Below are positions 1 through 8,854 of a stretch of 64,000 bases of DNA, piece by piece; position 1 is the stretch's first letter; every line of letters starts with the position of its first letter. A program made the position numbers and the translations under genes. A model generated the notes under the pieces. It saw only the letters and a program-made list of their open reading frames with translations, ran no database searches and had not been told where the DNA came from. The stretch covers positions 85,252 through 149,251 of the forward strand of contig NZ_AYMG01000007.1 of assembly GCF_000633455.1 (NCBI RefSeq), in the 5' to 3' direction. Source of the DNA: Pedobacter jeongneungensis. Lineage in GTDB: Bacteria > Bacteroidota > Bacteroidia > Sphingobacteriales > Sphingobacteriaceae.

Positions 1-757
1 CGGTTATTTTAACCCTGAAGATTTAAGTTTAGAGGAGTCGCAATACGCTAAATACGACCGTTTGGCCAGTCAGTTAAAAATCAAAGCAACTGATCATGTG
101 TTGGAAATCGGAAGTGGTTGGGGCGGAAACGCTATCTTTTTGGCCAAAAATTATGGCTGTAAAGTTACTTCGGTTACTATTTCTAAAGAACAGCAAAAAC
201 TTGCGATGGAGCGTGTACATGCTGAAGGATTGGCCGATAAAGTTTCTGTCATTATTCAGGATTACCGTAAAATTGAAGGCACTTTTGATAAGATCGTTTC
301 CATCGAAATGTTAGAGGCCGTAGGTCACCAGTATTTAGAAACCTATTTCGAAAAATGTCAGGAACTTTTAAAACCAGATGGAATTTTTGCCTTTCAGGTA
401 ATTACCTCGCCCGATTGCAGGTACGATAAACTAAGAAACGGTGTAGACTGGATCCAGAAACATATTTTTCCGGGATCACTTTTGCCTTCGGTAGCTGCGA
501 TGAACAAAGCAATTAATGAAACCGGCGATTTAACTATGGTTGATTTAAAGGATATGGGTTTAGATTATGCCCGTACACTTCATTTATGGTTCATCGAATT
601 CAATAAAAACCTTGATAAGGTAAAAGCACTGGGTTTTGATGAAACCTTTATCCGCAAATGGAACTATTACTTAAATTACTGCGAAGCCGCTTTTGCTATG
701 CGGAATATTAATGTGATGCAGATGGTGTACTCGAGACCGAATAATATTTCAAGGTAA
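1..757 (+). CDS. Cyclopropane-fatty-acyl-phospholipid synthase family methyltransferase, 5'-truncated by window edge
   Basis: The frame is open from base 2, so the gene starts left of the window and only its last 251 or so residues are visible; family members are usually about 400 residues. The family transfers a methylene group from S-adenosylmethionine to double bonds of phospholipid acyl chains at the inner membrane. Seen here: a DLSLEESQ lead-in segment, SAM motif I LEIGSGWGGNA, the family stretch EMLEAVGHQY, and a C-terminal YYLNYCEAAFAMRNI segment. The TTG at base 62 is internal, because the upstream codons continue the family sequence. The stop is at 755-757. A related SAM-dependent C-methyltransferase of the same fold is the main alternative. 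Confidence 0.85.
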   Translation, partial: GYFNPEDLSLEESQYAKYDRLASQLKIKATDHVLEIGSGWGGNAIFLAKNYGCKVTSVTISKEQQKLAMERVHAEGLADKVSVIIQDYRKIEGTFDKIVSIEMLEAVGHQYLETYFEKCQELLKPDGIFAFQVITSPDCRYDKLRNGVDWIQKHIFPGSLLPSVAAMNKAINETGDLTMVDLKDMGLDYARTLHLWFIEFNKNLDKVKALGFDETFIRKWNYYLNYCEAAFAMRNINVMQMVYSRPNNISR

Positions 758-1103
758 GATGTAAAATGGATGAGTTTGTAGTTTTAGTCCGCGAAGAGTC
801 GTCGTCTCAACTTCGTTGCAACCGATAGCTATCCGGGCTGCTCGAAAGAAAGTTCCTCTTGGGGAATTATCGTTTTAACCATCCTGCAACAGTTAACCGA
901 TTAACCAATTTAAACAGTTAACCCGTTTGCACTCACCAAGAAACAAATGACCAATGAACCAATGGCTAATGAACCTCTTCTCCCTTCACCGATAAATCTC
1001 CATCATTCACCGAACAAAACATAGAGTTGGAATAAAAAGTATAGCGTATTATTGTAACAAAATGCAATTTGCGTAGACTAATTACAAAAGACTAACTCTT
1101 AAC
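758..1103. other. Intergenic region, no gene seen
   Basis: No convincing reading frame. It holds a single degenerate GATAGCTATC dyad near 822-836 and a TTAAC-rich stretch at 890-922. Part of that stretch (CAGTTAACCGATT) recurs in reverse complement at about 15038-15051. The promoter of the TonB receptor at 1104 must lie here, but I see no exact TAnnTTTG box. Confidence 0.5.
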
Positions 1104-3554
1104 ATGAAAAAACTTTTACTTTTAATCCTCACCCTTGGGATATTTTTTACTGCACAGGCCCAATTTCCGGGCGGCTTTGGTGGTGGGGCCAAGAAAACTA
1201 CTGTTACCGGACGTATTACTGCAACTATACTTGATTCAGTAACAAAAAAACCGATTGACTATGCAACGGTATCACTAATTACCGTGAAAGATAATAAATC
1301 TGTAAACGGTGGGGTAACCGACGAAAAAGGAAAATTATCACTACAAAATATTTCTCCTGATTCTTATAAACTGATGATCGGTTTTATGGGTTACAAAACA
1401 AAAACGGTTTTGGTTACCACAACGCCATCTAAGCCGGATAATAACATTGGAACGATTTATATTTCAGGATCAGAAAATACCCTGGCCGATGTTCAGGTTC
1501 AGGGTACAAAAGCGGTTATCGAAAATAAAATCGATAGAATGGTTTACAATGCAGAAGCTGATGGTACAAATGCAGGTGGCGATGCTACAGATGTAATGCG
1601 TAAAGTGCCCATGCTTTCAGTAGATCCTACGGGAAACATTCAACTTCGTGGTGCAGCAGTAAGGGTTTTAATTAATGGTAAACCATCTGGTACGATGGCA
1701 AGTAGCGTAGCTGATGCATTAAAGATGATTCCTGCTGAACAAATTAAGAGTGTAGAGGTAATTACAAGCCCATCTGCTAAATACGATGCGGAAGGTTCTG
1801 GCGGCATTATTAATATTATCACAAAAAAATCTAGTGCTCAAGGCGTTTCAGGAAGTGTAAGTGCTGCGGCAGGAACGCGTCAAAATAATGGAGCGTTTAA
1901 TCTAACCGCAAAAACAGGTCGTTTGAGTGTAAATACCAGTTTAGGTACAAACTTGGCTTACGCCCAGGATTCAAGAACATCGTTTGTAACCAATACTATA
2001 TACAAGGATGGAACTACCGACAACAGAGTACAGGATGGTGTTTCTAAATGGAGTCGCAATGGTTACAATGGAAGTGTAGGTTTAGATTATGACTTTAATG
2101 CTTACAATAACATTAGTACAACAGTTAAATTAAATAACTTTTCTAATGGTGGTCCAGGTTCATCTAAATATATTATCAATAATTTGGCAGCAACCAATAT
2201 TAGCGATATGGATATGACGTTTAATAATATGGATTGGAACGTAGATTACCGTAAAACCAGCAAAAAGGAAGGAGAGGAGTTTTCAATTTCTGCACAGCTT
2301 TCAACAGGTCGTACCCCAACAAGTTTTAGTAATACTTTCATTCCTGATGGTGCTATAACTGGGCAAACGTTGATTAGTAATAATACAGGTAAGAATAATG
2401 AATACACAGCTCAAACCGATTACACTTATCCATTTAGTAAGGCTGTTGTTTTAGAGGTTGGGGCTAAAGGTATTTTCAGAGATATTAAAAGCCAGTTTGA
2501 TGTTTCTGCACAAGATTTCGAATATAACCAAAATGTTGGAGCAGGTTATGGGGTAATCAGCTTCAATTTAACCAAGAAAATACAAGTTAAGGGTGGTTTA
2601 AGAGCCGAATACACTCAAATAGATTTCAATACCCAAAGCAGTGGAATTCAAAAAAATGATTACTTCAATCTGTTTCCCAGTGTAATTGTATCTAGAACCC
2701 TAAAAGGTAGTACAACGCTTAAATTGAGCTATAACCGCAGGGTACAGAGGCCTACTCAATCTTATTTAAACCCATTCAGAAATACAAGTGATTTGTTTAA
2801 TATTCAACAGGGAAATCCGCAGTTAAGCCCTGAGTTAAGTGATAATCTAGAGCTTGGATATTCAACATTTATCAAGGGTTCTGTTATCAACGCATCAGTT
2901 TTTTATCGCCGTACAGGTGGGGTTATCGAAAGTTCTATTTCTCCAATTCAAGAGTTAAATACGACAACAAATCAATTGGTTGACAAAACCTTAACCTCAT
3001 ATATCAATGTTGGTACAGCAGAAACCTATGGATTCAATCTTTTCGCATCGTACAACATTAAACCGAAATGGACCCTGATGACAAATTTTGCTGGAAATAC
3101 TTATTCAGTAACTAATACCCAAACCAATATCAATACAGGTACATATTTTAATTTCAACTGGTTTATACGCTCTGCTTATGGTTTTGGCAAAGGCTACAAT
3201 TTTGAGCTTTTTAATGTGATCACCTCGAAAAGACGTACCTATCAAGGTTCAACAGATCCATTCTATATCTATGGGGGATCTATCAAGAAAGATATTTTGA
3301 AGAAAAAGGGAAGTATTGGTCTTAACGTTCTAAATCCGTTCACGAAAGATTTACATATAAAAACAGTAAACAATGCGATAAATGCAACAGGTACGATTTA
3401 CCAAAGTGCTAATATTTATTATCCTCTACGTTCATTCGGTGTTAACTTTAGCTATTCTTTCGGTAAGCTTAAGTTTACCGAGAAGAAAAAAATCAAAAAC
3501 GACGATGTGAAGCAAGATCAGCAACAAGGTGGCATGGGCGGTGTTCAACAGTAA
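1104..3554 (+). CDS. TonB-dependent receptor, outer membrane beta-barrel family
   Basis: An 816-residue outer-membrane protein. Residues 1-20 form a signal peptide (MKKLLLLILTLGIFFTAQAQ) followed by a Gly-rich stretch FPGGFGGG. A CarboxypepD-regulatory-like beta-sandwich covers about 35-120, a plug domain about 130-245 (RGAAVRVLINGKPSG, then SPSAKYDAEGSGGIINIITKK), and the rest is beta-strand rich as in the OMP_b-brl_3 group. This group is related to TonB-linked transporters but is smaller than SusC and is not paired with a SusD. The C-terminus carries a charged, Gln/Gly-rich tail after the last strand (FGVNFSYSFGKLKF), which is unusual for a protein whose last strand should carry the barrel-assembly signal. 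The substrate cannot be read from sequence. A paralogue lies at 37259. A terminator hairpin follows at once. Confidence 0.88.
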   Translation: MKKLLLLILTLGIFFTAQAQFPGGFGGGAKKTTVTGRITATILDSVTKKPIDYATVSLITVKDNKSVNGGVTDEKGKLSLQNISPDSYKLMIGFMGYKTKTVLVTTTPSKPDNNIGTIYISGSENTLADVQVQGTKAVIENKIDRMVYNAEADGTNAGGDATDVMRKVPMLSVDPTGNIQLRGAAVRVLINGKPSGTMASSVADALKMIPAEQIKSVEVITSPSAKYDAEGSGGIINIITKKSSAQGVSGSVSAAAGTRQNNGAFNLTAKTGRLSVNTSLGTNLAYAQDSRTSFVTNTIYKDGTTDNRVQDGVSKWSRNGYNGSVGLDYDFNAYNNISTTVKLNNFSNGGPGSSKYIINNLAATNISDMDMTFNNMDWNVDYRKTSKKEGEEFSISAQLSTGRTPTSFSNTFIPDGAITGQTLISNNTGKNNEYTAQTDYTYPFSKAVVLEVGAKGIFRDIKSQFDVSAQDFEYNQNVGAGYGVISFNLTKKIQVKGGLRAEYTQIDFNTQSSGIQKNDYFNLFPSVIVSRTLKGSTTLKLSYNRRVQRPTQSYLNPFRNTSDLFNIQQGNPQLSPELSDNLELGYSTFIKGSVINASVFYRRTGGVIESSISPIQELNTTTNQLVDKTLTSYINVGTAETYGFNLFASYNIKPKWTLMTNFAGNTYSVTNTQTNINTGTYFNFNWFIRSAYGFGKGYNFELFNVITSKRRTYQGSTDPFYIYGGSIKKDILKKKGSIGLNVLNPFTKDLHIKTVNNAINATGTIYQSANIYYPLRSFGVNFSYSFGKLKFTEKKKIKNDDVKQDQQQGGMGGVQQ

Positions 3555-3578
3555 AAACCCAGTCCAGATATATTTTTT

Positions 3579-3613
3579 AAAAGTCTTTCCGCTAACCCGG
3601 AAAGACTTTTTTT
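3579..3613 (+). terminator. Rho-independent terminator after TonB receptor
   Basis: The stem AAAGTCTTTCC pairs with GGAAAGACTTT around the loop GCTAACCC, followed by a run of T. It lies 25 bases after the receptor stop codon. Confidence 0.85.
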
Positions 3614-3640
3614 GTTTAACACTTAAGTAAATGATTCCTT

Positions 3641-3860
3641 AAATGATCTAAGGTACCCTAGGTAATCACAAAATGTTTGTTGATTTTACCTCAAGCGTTT
3701 TACCACCTAGGACACCTGAGCACACCTTAGCCGATAGGTTAATTTTAAAGAGGAGTTAGAAAACTTAGATGACCTAAGGTGCCTTAGGTGGTTACAAATA
3801 TTTGTTGGGTTACACTTACTTAAAGCGTTTTACTGCCTAAGCTGATCTGTTAATTTTATC
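3641..3860. repeat. Imperfect tandem repeat, two copies with period about 126
   Basis: Copy A (from 3641) and copy B (from 3767) share in order: ATGAYCTAAGGT, a TACAAA/CACAAA stretch, TTTGTTGRKTT, AGCGTTTTAC, a CCTA box and a closing GTTAATTTTA. Copy B contains the near-palindrome CCTAAGGTGCCTTAGG. There is no open frame through the copies. The rest of the gap to 4168 holds only short A/T-rich sequence and no clear gene. Confidence 0.55.
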
Positions 3861-4168
3861 AGGTATTAAAATCAGTAAAAAAATTGGATTAACTGATAGA
3901 AGCGTTGCTGAAACATCTAAAATTCTCCTCAAATATCATTTTGATGATTTAATAGACAGTGCCGGGGCCTTTTTTGAGGTAATCATAACGTTTTATGGTT
4001 TTATGCGGTTTTATGTAGCGGTTATTTGCTTGTTTGTGCAGGGATATACATTTTGTAATGTAAAAAATACTTTAAATTGCTTACGGTTGTCGTGTTTTAT
4101 GCGTTTTTGTGTCGTTAAAAACTTATATTGCAATTAACTAACAAATCATTACCCTAAATAATCCAGAT

Positions 4169-7100
4169 ATGAGAAAAATCTTTACCTCACTTGTTTTTCT
4201 GTGCATTTTACTTACTGGCCTCACCACTTTGGCTCAGGTAAAAACCATAACAGGAAAAATAACTTCTTCTGATGATGGTGGTCCGTTACCCGGAGTAAGC
4301 ATAAAAATTAAGGGAACCACAACGGGTACCTCAACTGATGGTAATGGTAGTTTTACGATACAGGCGCCATCGCCCAGTGCAGTGCTTGTAATTAGCCTTA
4401 TCGGATATAAGGCGCAGGAAATTACCATTGGCAGTAAAACTACTATTAATGCGGCCCTGGCTTCTGATGCTCAGGAATTGCAGGAAGTAACCATTTCTAC
4501 TGCTTTAGGAATTACCCGGCAGGTTAAGTCTTTAGGTTATGCCGCACAAAGTGTTAGTAGCAGCGATTTAAACTATAACCACCAGCCCAACCTGCTTAAT
4601 GCTTTGCAGGGAAAAGTTGCTGGTGCAACAATTTCGAGTACCGGTGGCGGTCCGGGCCAGGGGGCAAGTATCCGGATCAGGGGTGTTAACTCCATCGATC
4701 CTAACATTTCTGGCGATCCTTTATATGTGATTGACGGAGTACAGATTGATAACTCAACTTCTACCGCTGGTGCCAATCCTGATGGAACCGCATTTGGCTC
4801 TAGGGGGGTAACCAACAGGGCTTCAGATATCAATCCTGAAGATATTGAGACCATCAATATTTTAAAAGGAGGTGCCGCTACCGCGCTTTATGGGTTAAGG
4901 GGAGCCAACGGTGTTGTGGTCATCACCACCAAAAGAGGCAAACAGAATGGTGTAAGTGTTAATTTTAACAGCAGTTACGGTTTTGACGAGGTGTTGAAAT
5001 CACCTGATGTTCAAACAGAATATACCCAGGGCGTTTTAGGTGTTTATACCAATCCTCCAGGAGGTATCGGGCCAGGATGGGGGCCAACCATTGCTGAGGC
5101 AAAATTGATCGATCCAACACATCCCGATCAATTGTTCAATAACTACGACCGCGCTTTTGGTACCGGACAACAGGTTAAAAATTCGTTGTCGGTTACCGGA
5201 GGAAGTGATGCCATAAAGTTTTTCTCTTCCATTTCGCAGCTTTACCAAAAAGGGATGATGCCCAATACCGATAACAAAAATTTCTCCGGAAGGTTGAATA
5301 CCGATTTTATCATCAGCCCGAAATTTAAAGCATCGGTTAATATGAATTTTACCAATTCCGGCGGTTATACTTACAGTGCCGACCGCTTTGGAGAAGGTTT
5401 GGCTTATTGGTCGCCACGTTATGATGTTGCCGATTATCAGAATGCAGATGGTTCGCAAAAATATTTAGGAACAAATAACCCGATATGGGGTACGGCAAAC
5501 AATAAGTTTAAAGGCGATGTTAACCGCTTTATAGGTGGGGCAAGTCTGAGTTACGATCCTGCTAAATGGCTTAATTTTTCTTACCGTTTAGGGGTAGATA
5601 CTTATGGTGATAACCGCGTGCGTACCGCCCGTGGACCAATGTATGCTACTGAAGCCATGTACGATAATCAACAAGGTTTTTATGGTGAGTATAATACCAA
5701 ATTCAGAACCATCAACAGTACTTTTGTGGCCACCTTTAACACTAAAATAACCGATGATATTACCGGAACATTAAGGCTAGGACAAGAACTTTACGACCGT
5801 AAGTCGAAAGAGATTGGTACGCTAGGTAGTATTCTCGGCGTGTATAATTTCTTTAATTTAGCCAATGCCGGTGTACTTACACCAACCCAAACGCTAAAAC
5901 AAAAAAGACTGGTGGGTTATTTCGGAGAGGCTACTTTTGATTACAAAAATTACCTTTTCTTAACTGTAACCGGAAGAAACGATATTACCTCAACGCTACC
6001 GAAAGCAAGCAGATCGTTTTTCTATCCTTCAGCAAGTTTAAGTTATGTATTCTCCGATCAGTTTAAATTGCCTGCTGCCATTAGTCAGGCCAAATTGCGT
6101 TTATCTTATGCGAGGATCGGTAAAGATGCATCCGAATATTCTACTTTTACAGGCTACTCACCTTATACCTCTTTGCCAACAGGAACAGGCGGTTTAACCA
6201 TTGCTCCAAATCTTGGTAATCCCGACCTCCGTCCTGAATTTACCAATACTTACGAAGCCGGTTTAGAAATGTCTTTCTTTAAAAACCGTTTAGGCTTCGA
6301 TTTTACTTACTATTATTCATTAAGCAAGGATCAGATTATCCAGACACAGGTTTCGTCTGCTGTAGGTTATGTAACCAAATCAATCAATGCTGGCGATATC
6401 AGGAACAGGGGAGTAGAGCTGGTATTAAATGGAAAACCCATTGTTTCAAAAGATTTCAGATGGGATGTAAATGTTAATTTTTCGGCTAACCGGAACATGG
6501 TGCTGAGTATGCCTAACGGGATATCAGAAATTGTATATGGCGCGGCAAGAGGGTATGGCAATGCCGGAGTAACCATGAAATTGATCAAAGGACAGCCTTA
6601 TGGCAATATTTATGGCAGTTACTTTAACCGTTATTATGGAAGCACGCCTGAAGATCCGGTAGTACTTGATAAAAACCTTCCACTGTTAATCAGCGCAAAT
6701 GGTTTTCCGAGCATTTCGGGTGGAAAGCAGAAACTATTGGGTAATTCGCAACCGAAATATATTATCGGCATGGGCAATACTTTCAAATACAAAAATTTCA
6801 GTTTAAATGTATTGTTCGATGCCCGTTTAGGATTTGAAAAATACAACTGGTTAGAAGATTTTTATTCGGCTTTCGGATTACCTGATTATACTGCAGACAG
6901 AAGAACAGTGAAGGTATTTGATGGCGTACTGGCCAATGGTCAACCAAACACAAAACCGGTTTATATGGGCCAGAGGATAGGACCAGATGGTGTTGATTAT
7001 GGCGAAGGATATTACCGCATCTATTACCGTAACGTTTCTGAGCCCTTTGTAAGCGATGCCTCCTGGGTACGTTTGCGCTCTGCCAGTTTAACCTATAACT

Positions 7101-7303
7101 TACCAGCAAATTGGTTGCCTGCAAAAGCGATTAAAAATGCTTCGTTATCGGTTACCGGAAATAATTTATGGTTGTGGACAAAATATTATGGTGTTGATCC
7201 TGAATCAAGCTCTTACGATTCGGGCAGTAATAACGATGGTTCTGCTGGTTTTACCTATCCATCAGCCCGTACAATCATGTTCACCCTTAATGTTGGTTTT
7301 TAA
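4169..7303 (+). CDS. SusC/RagA-family TonB-linked outer membrane transporter
   Basis: A 1044-residue transporter barrel of a SusC/SusD pair, which imports a ligand bound at the cell surface using TonB energy. Signal peptide about 1-22 (ending TLAQ), CarboxypepD-regulatory-like domain about 24-105 (GPLPGVSIKIKGTTTGTSTD), plug about 120-245 with the family signatures GASIRIRGVNSI, DPLYVIDGVQID and INILKGGAATALYGLRGANG. The C-terminal barrel ends in a typical aromatic strand (FTLNVGF). There is no STN domain, so it does not look like an anti-sigma-coupled receptor. The SusD partner follows after 11 bases and a secreted S9 peptidase after that. From this I infer a peptide-derived ligand, but no residue proves it. 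Confidence 0.95.
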   Translation: MRKIFTSLVFLCILLTGLTTLAQVKTITGKITSSDDGGPLPGVSIKIKGTTTGTSTDGNGSFTIQAPSPSAVLVISLIGYKAQEITIGSKTTINAALASDAQELQEVTISTALGITRQVKSLGYAAQSVSSSDLNYNHQPNLLNALQGKVAGATISSTGGGPGQGASIRIRGVNSIDPNISGDPLYVIDGVQIDNSTSTAGANPDGTAFGSRGVTNRASDINPEDIETINILKGGAATALYGLRGANGVVVITTKRGKQNGVSVNFNSSYGFDEVLKSPDVQTEYTQGVLGVYTNPPGGIGPGWGPTIAEAKLIDPTHPDQLFNNYDRAFGTGQQVKNSLSVTGGSDAIKFFSSISQLYQKGMMPNTDNKNFSGRLNTDFIISPKFKASVNMNFTNSGGYTYSADRFGEGLAYWSPRYDVADYQNADGSQKYLGTNNPIWGTANNKFKGDVNRFIGGASLSYDPAKWLNFSYRLGVDTYGDNRVRTARGPMYATEAMYDNQQGFYGEYNTKFRTINSTFVATFNTKITDDITGTLRLGQELYDRKSKEIGTLGSILGVYNFFNLANAGVLTPTQTLKQKRLVGYFGEATFDYKNYLFLTVTGRNDITSTLPKASRSFFYPSASLSYVFSDQFKLPAAISQAKLRLSYARIGKDASEYSTFTGYSPYTSLPTGTGGLTIAPNLGNPDLRPEFTNTYEAGLEMSFFKNRLGFDFTYYYSLSKDQIIQTQVSSAVGYVTKSINAGDIRNRGVELVLNGKPIVSKDFRWDVNVNFSANRNMVLSMPNGISEIVYGAARGYGNAGVTMKLIKGQPYGNIYGSYFNRYYGSTPEDPVVLDKNLPLLISANGFPSISGGKQKLLGNSQPKYIIGMGNTFKYKNFSLNVLFDARLGFEKYNWLEDFYSAFGLPDYTADRRTVKVFDGVLANGQPNTKPVYMGQRIGPDGVDYGEGYYRIYYRNVSEPFVSDASWVRLRSASLTYNLPANWLPAKAIKNASLSVTGNNLWLWTKYYGVDPESSSYDSGSNNDGSAGFTYPSARTIMFTLNVGF

Positions 7304-7314
7304 ATAGAAATACG

Positions 7315-8745
7315 ATGCAAAAAATTATAAAATATACATTGTGCTCAGCTTTAATTGCAACACTAGCTTTGCAAAGCTGTAAAGACAGTTATTTTGATTC
7401 ACTGTCTGATAATCCGAACCAGGTTCCGGTAGCTACGTTAAGTACTTTACTGGCCACATCAACCTATAAAGCAGCAAATGACAATTACTTCATCGGAAGC
7501 ATTATTGCCCCTTATGTACAGTATACGGCCAATCCGGCAGCCAATGGAGCTGGCGATACTTATCAGGCCATTGATTTTACGGCCACCTGGGATGCGCTTT
7601 ATTTTGCCATGGCCGATGCGAATGAAATGAAAAAGCTGGCTGTTGCACAAGGCTCGAGCGAATATAAAGGCGTAGCCAATGTGCTCATTGCCTATAACCT
7701 AACACTGGTGAATGATTTGTGGGGAGATGCCCCCTTTTCGGAAGCCTTTAATATCAATAACCTTACGCCAAAGTATGATAAACAACAAGATGTTTATAAT
7801 CAGGCTATGGCACTTTTAGATGAGGCCATTGTAGAGCTTGCTAAAACAAATGCAACCATTAAACTGGCACCAACCAGCGATTTAATTTATGGGAAAAGCA
7901 CTACAGAAAGGGCAAACTGGTTAAAAATGGCTTATGCTTTAAAAGCCAGGTTATTAAACAAGATCAGTAAAACCAGTTCTTACAATCCTACAGCTGTATT
8001 GGCTGCATTGAGCAATTCTTTTACAACAAATACAGATGATGCCAGTATGGCTACCTTTAAAGAGCGTAATCCATGGGCCAATGTGGCTTTATTAAATTCA
8101 CAGCAGTCATTGGGCGGCTGGCTCTCGGAACAATTGATCGATGCTTTAAATGGTACTACATTTACTGTTTTTGATCCCCGTATAGAAAAGATTACTGATA
8201 AAACCGTAAATAACATTTATATAGGAACGGTAAACGGGTCAGGTAACAGATTGCCTGGAGCAAATACCACAAAGGATGAATGTTATATCTCGAGGAACTC
8301 CCCATGGACCAGCGATACTTCGCCGATATTCATCGTTACCTTTGCGGAACTAAAATTTATAGAAGCCGAAGCCTATTTCAATACCGATAAAACCAAGGCT
8401 TATGCAGCATACCTTGCCGGTATCAGTGCAAATATGGATAAGTTTCAGGTTACTGCAGCAAATCGTGATGCTTACCTGGCAAACCCTGTAGTTAGTGTGG
8501 GCGCGGCTGCTTTAACCAAGGACTTAATTTTTAAAGAAAAATACATTGCCACTTATTTAAATCCTGAAGCCTGGAATGATGCCCGCCGCTTTGATTATAA
8601 GTATAAAGACTTTGCCTTGCCATTTAACAATGCACTGCCAACATTTATTCGCAGGTTAGATTATACCCAGGGTGAAAGAAGTAAAAATGGAAACAACGTA
8701 CCTGTTGATGTGCCAAGAACAACCAGATTGTGGTGGGATCAGTAA
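7315..8745 (+). CDS. SusD/RagB-like surface lipoprotein
   Basis: A 476-residue ligand-binding lid of the SusC transporter encoded 11 bases upstream. The N-terminus has a lipoprotein signal with lipobox LQSC (Cys at about 22), so the mature protein should be lipid-anchored and surface-exposed. The body is helical, with TPR-like segments such as ANVLIAYNLTLVNDLWGDAPFSEAF and ELKFIEAEAYFNTDKTKAYA, typical of the SusD-like 2 group. The C-terminal region has the family pattern of Asp/Arg-rich motifs (NDARRFDYKYKD and PRTTRLWWDQ at the very end). There is no glycan-specific signature. Co-transcription with SusC is inferred from the spacing. Confidence 0.92.
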   Translation: MQKIIKYTLCSALIATLALQSCKDSYFDSLSDNPNQVPVATLSTLLATSTYKAANDNYFIGSIIAPYVQYTANPAANGAGDTYQAIDFTATWDALYFAMADANEMKKLAVAQGSSEYKGVANVLIAYNLTLVNDLWGDAPFSEAFNINNLTPKYDKQQDVYNQAMALLDEAIVELAKTNATIKLAPTSDLIYGKSTTERANWLKMAYALKARLLNKISKTSSYNPTAVLAALSNSFTTNTDDASMATFKERNPWANVALLNSQQSLGGWLSEQLIDALNGTTFTVFDPRIEKITDKTVNNIYIGTVNGSGNRLPGANTTKDECYISRNSPWTSDTSPIFIVTFAELKFIEAEAYFNTDKTKAYAAYLAGISANMDKFQVTAANRDAYLANPVVSVGAAALTKDLIFKEKYIATYLNPEAWNDARRFDYKYKDFALPFNNALPTFIRRLDYTQGERSKNGNNVPVDVPRTTRLWWDQ

Positions 8746-8753
8746 GATAAAGC

Positions 8754-8844
8754 GAATGGCGTTTGGCGGAGAGCGTTTAATATACTTTTCGCCAAATGTT
8801 ATTTGCCAACATTATTCGCTCACCCCATACGCTTAGCGCCAAAC
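8754..8844. repeat. Imperfect inverted repeat between susD-like gene and peptidase
   Basis: GTTTGGCGGAGAGCG (8761-8775) faces CGCTTAGCGCCAAAC (8830-8844); 12 of 15 positions pair. Further GCCAAA/TTTGGC fragments lie between the arms. It may reduce read-through into the peptidase gene; no T-run follows. Confidence 0.4.
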
Positions 8845-8854
8845 TATATGATAA

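Noticed and set aside
3850..4135. Gene fragment with KILLKYHFDDLID
   Set aside because: The frame has no start and its remainder looks random. Vague likeness to an AarF/ABC1 segment is not enough to call a relic.
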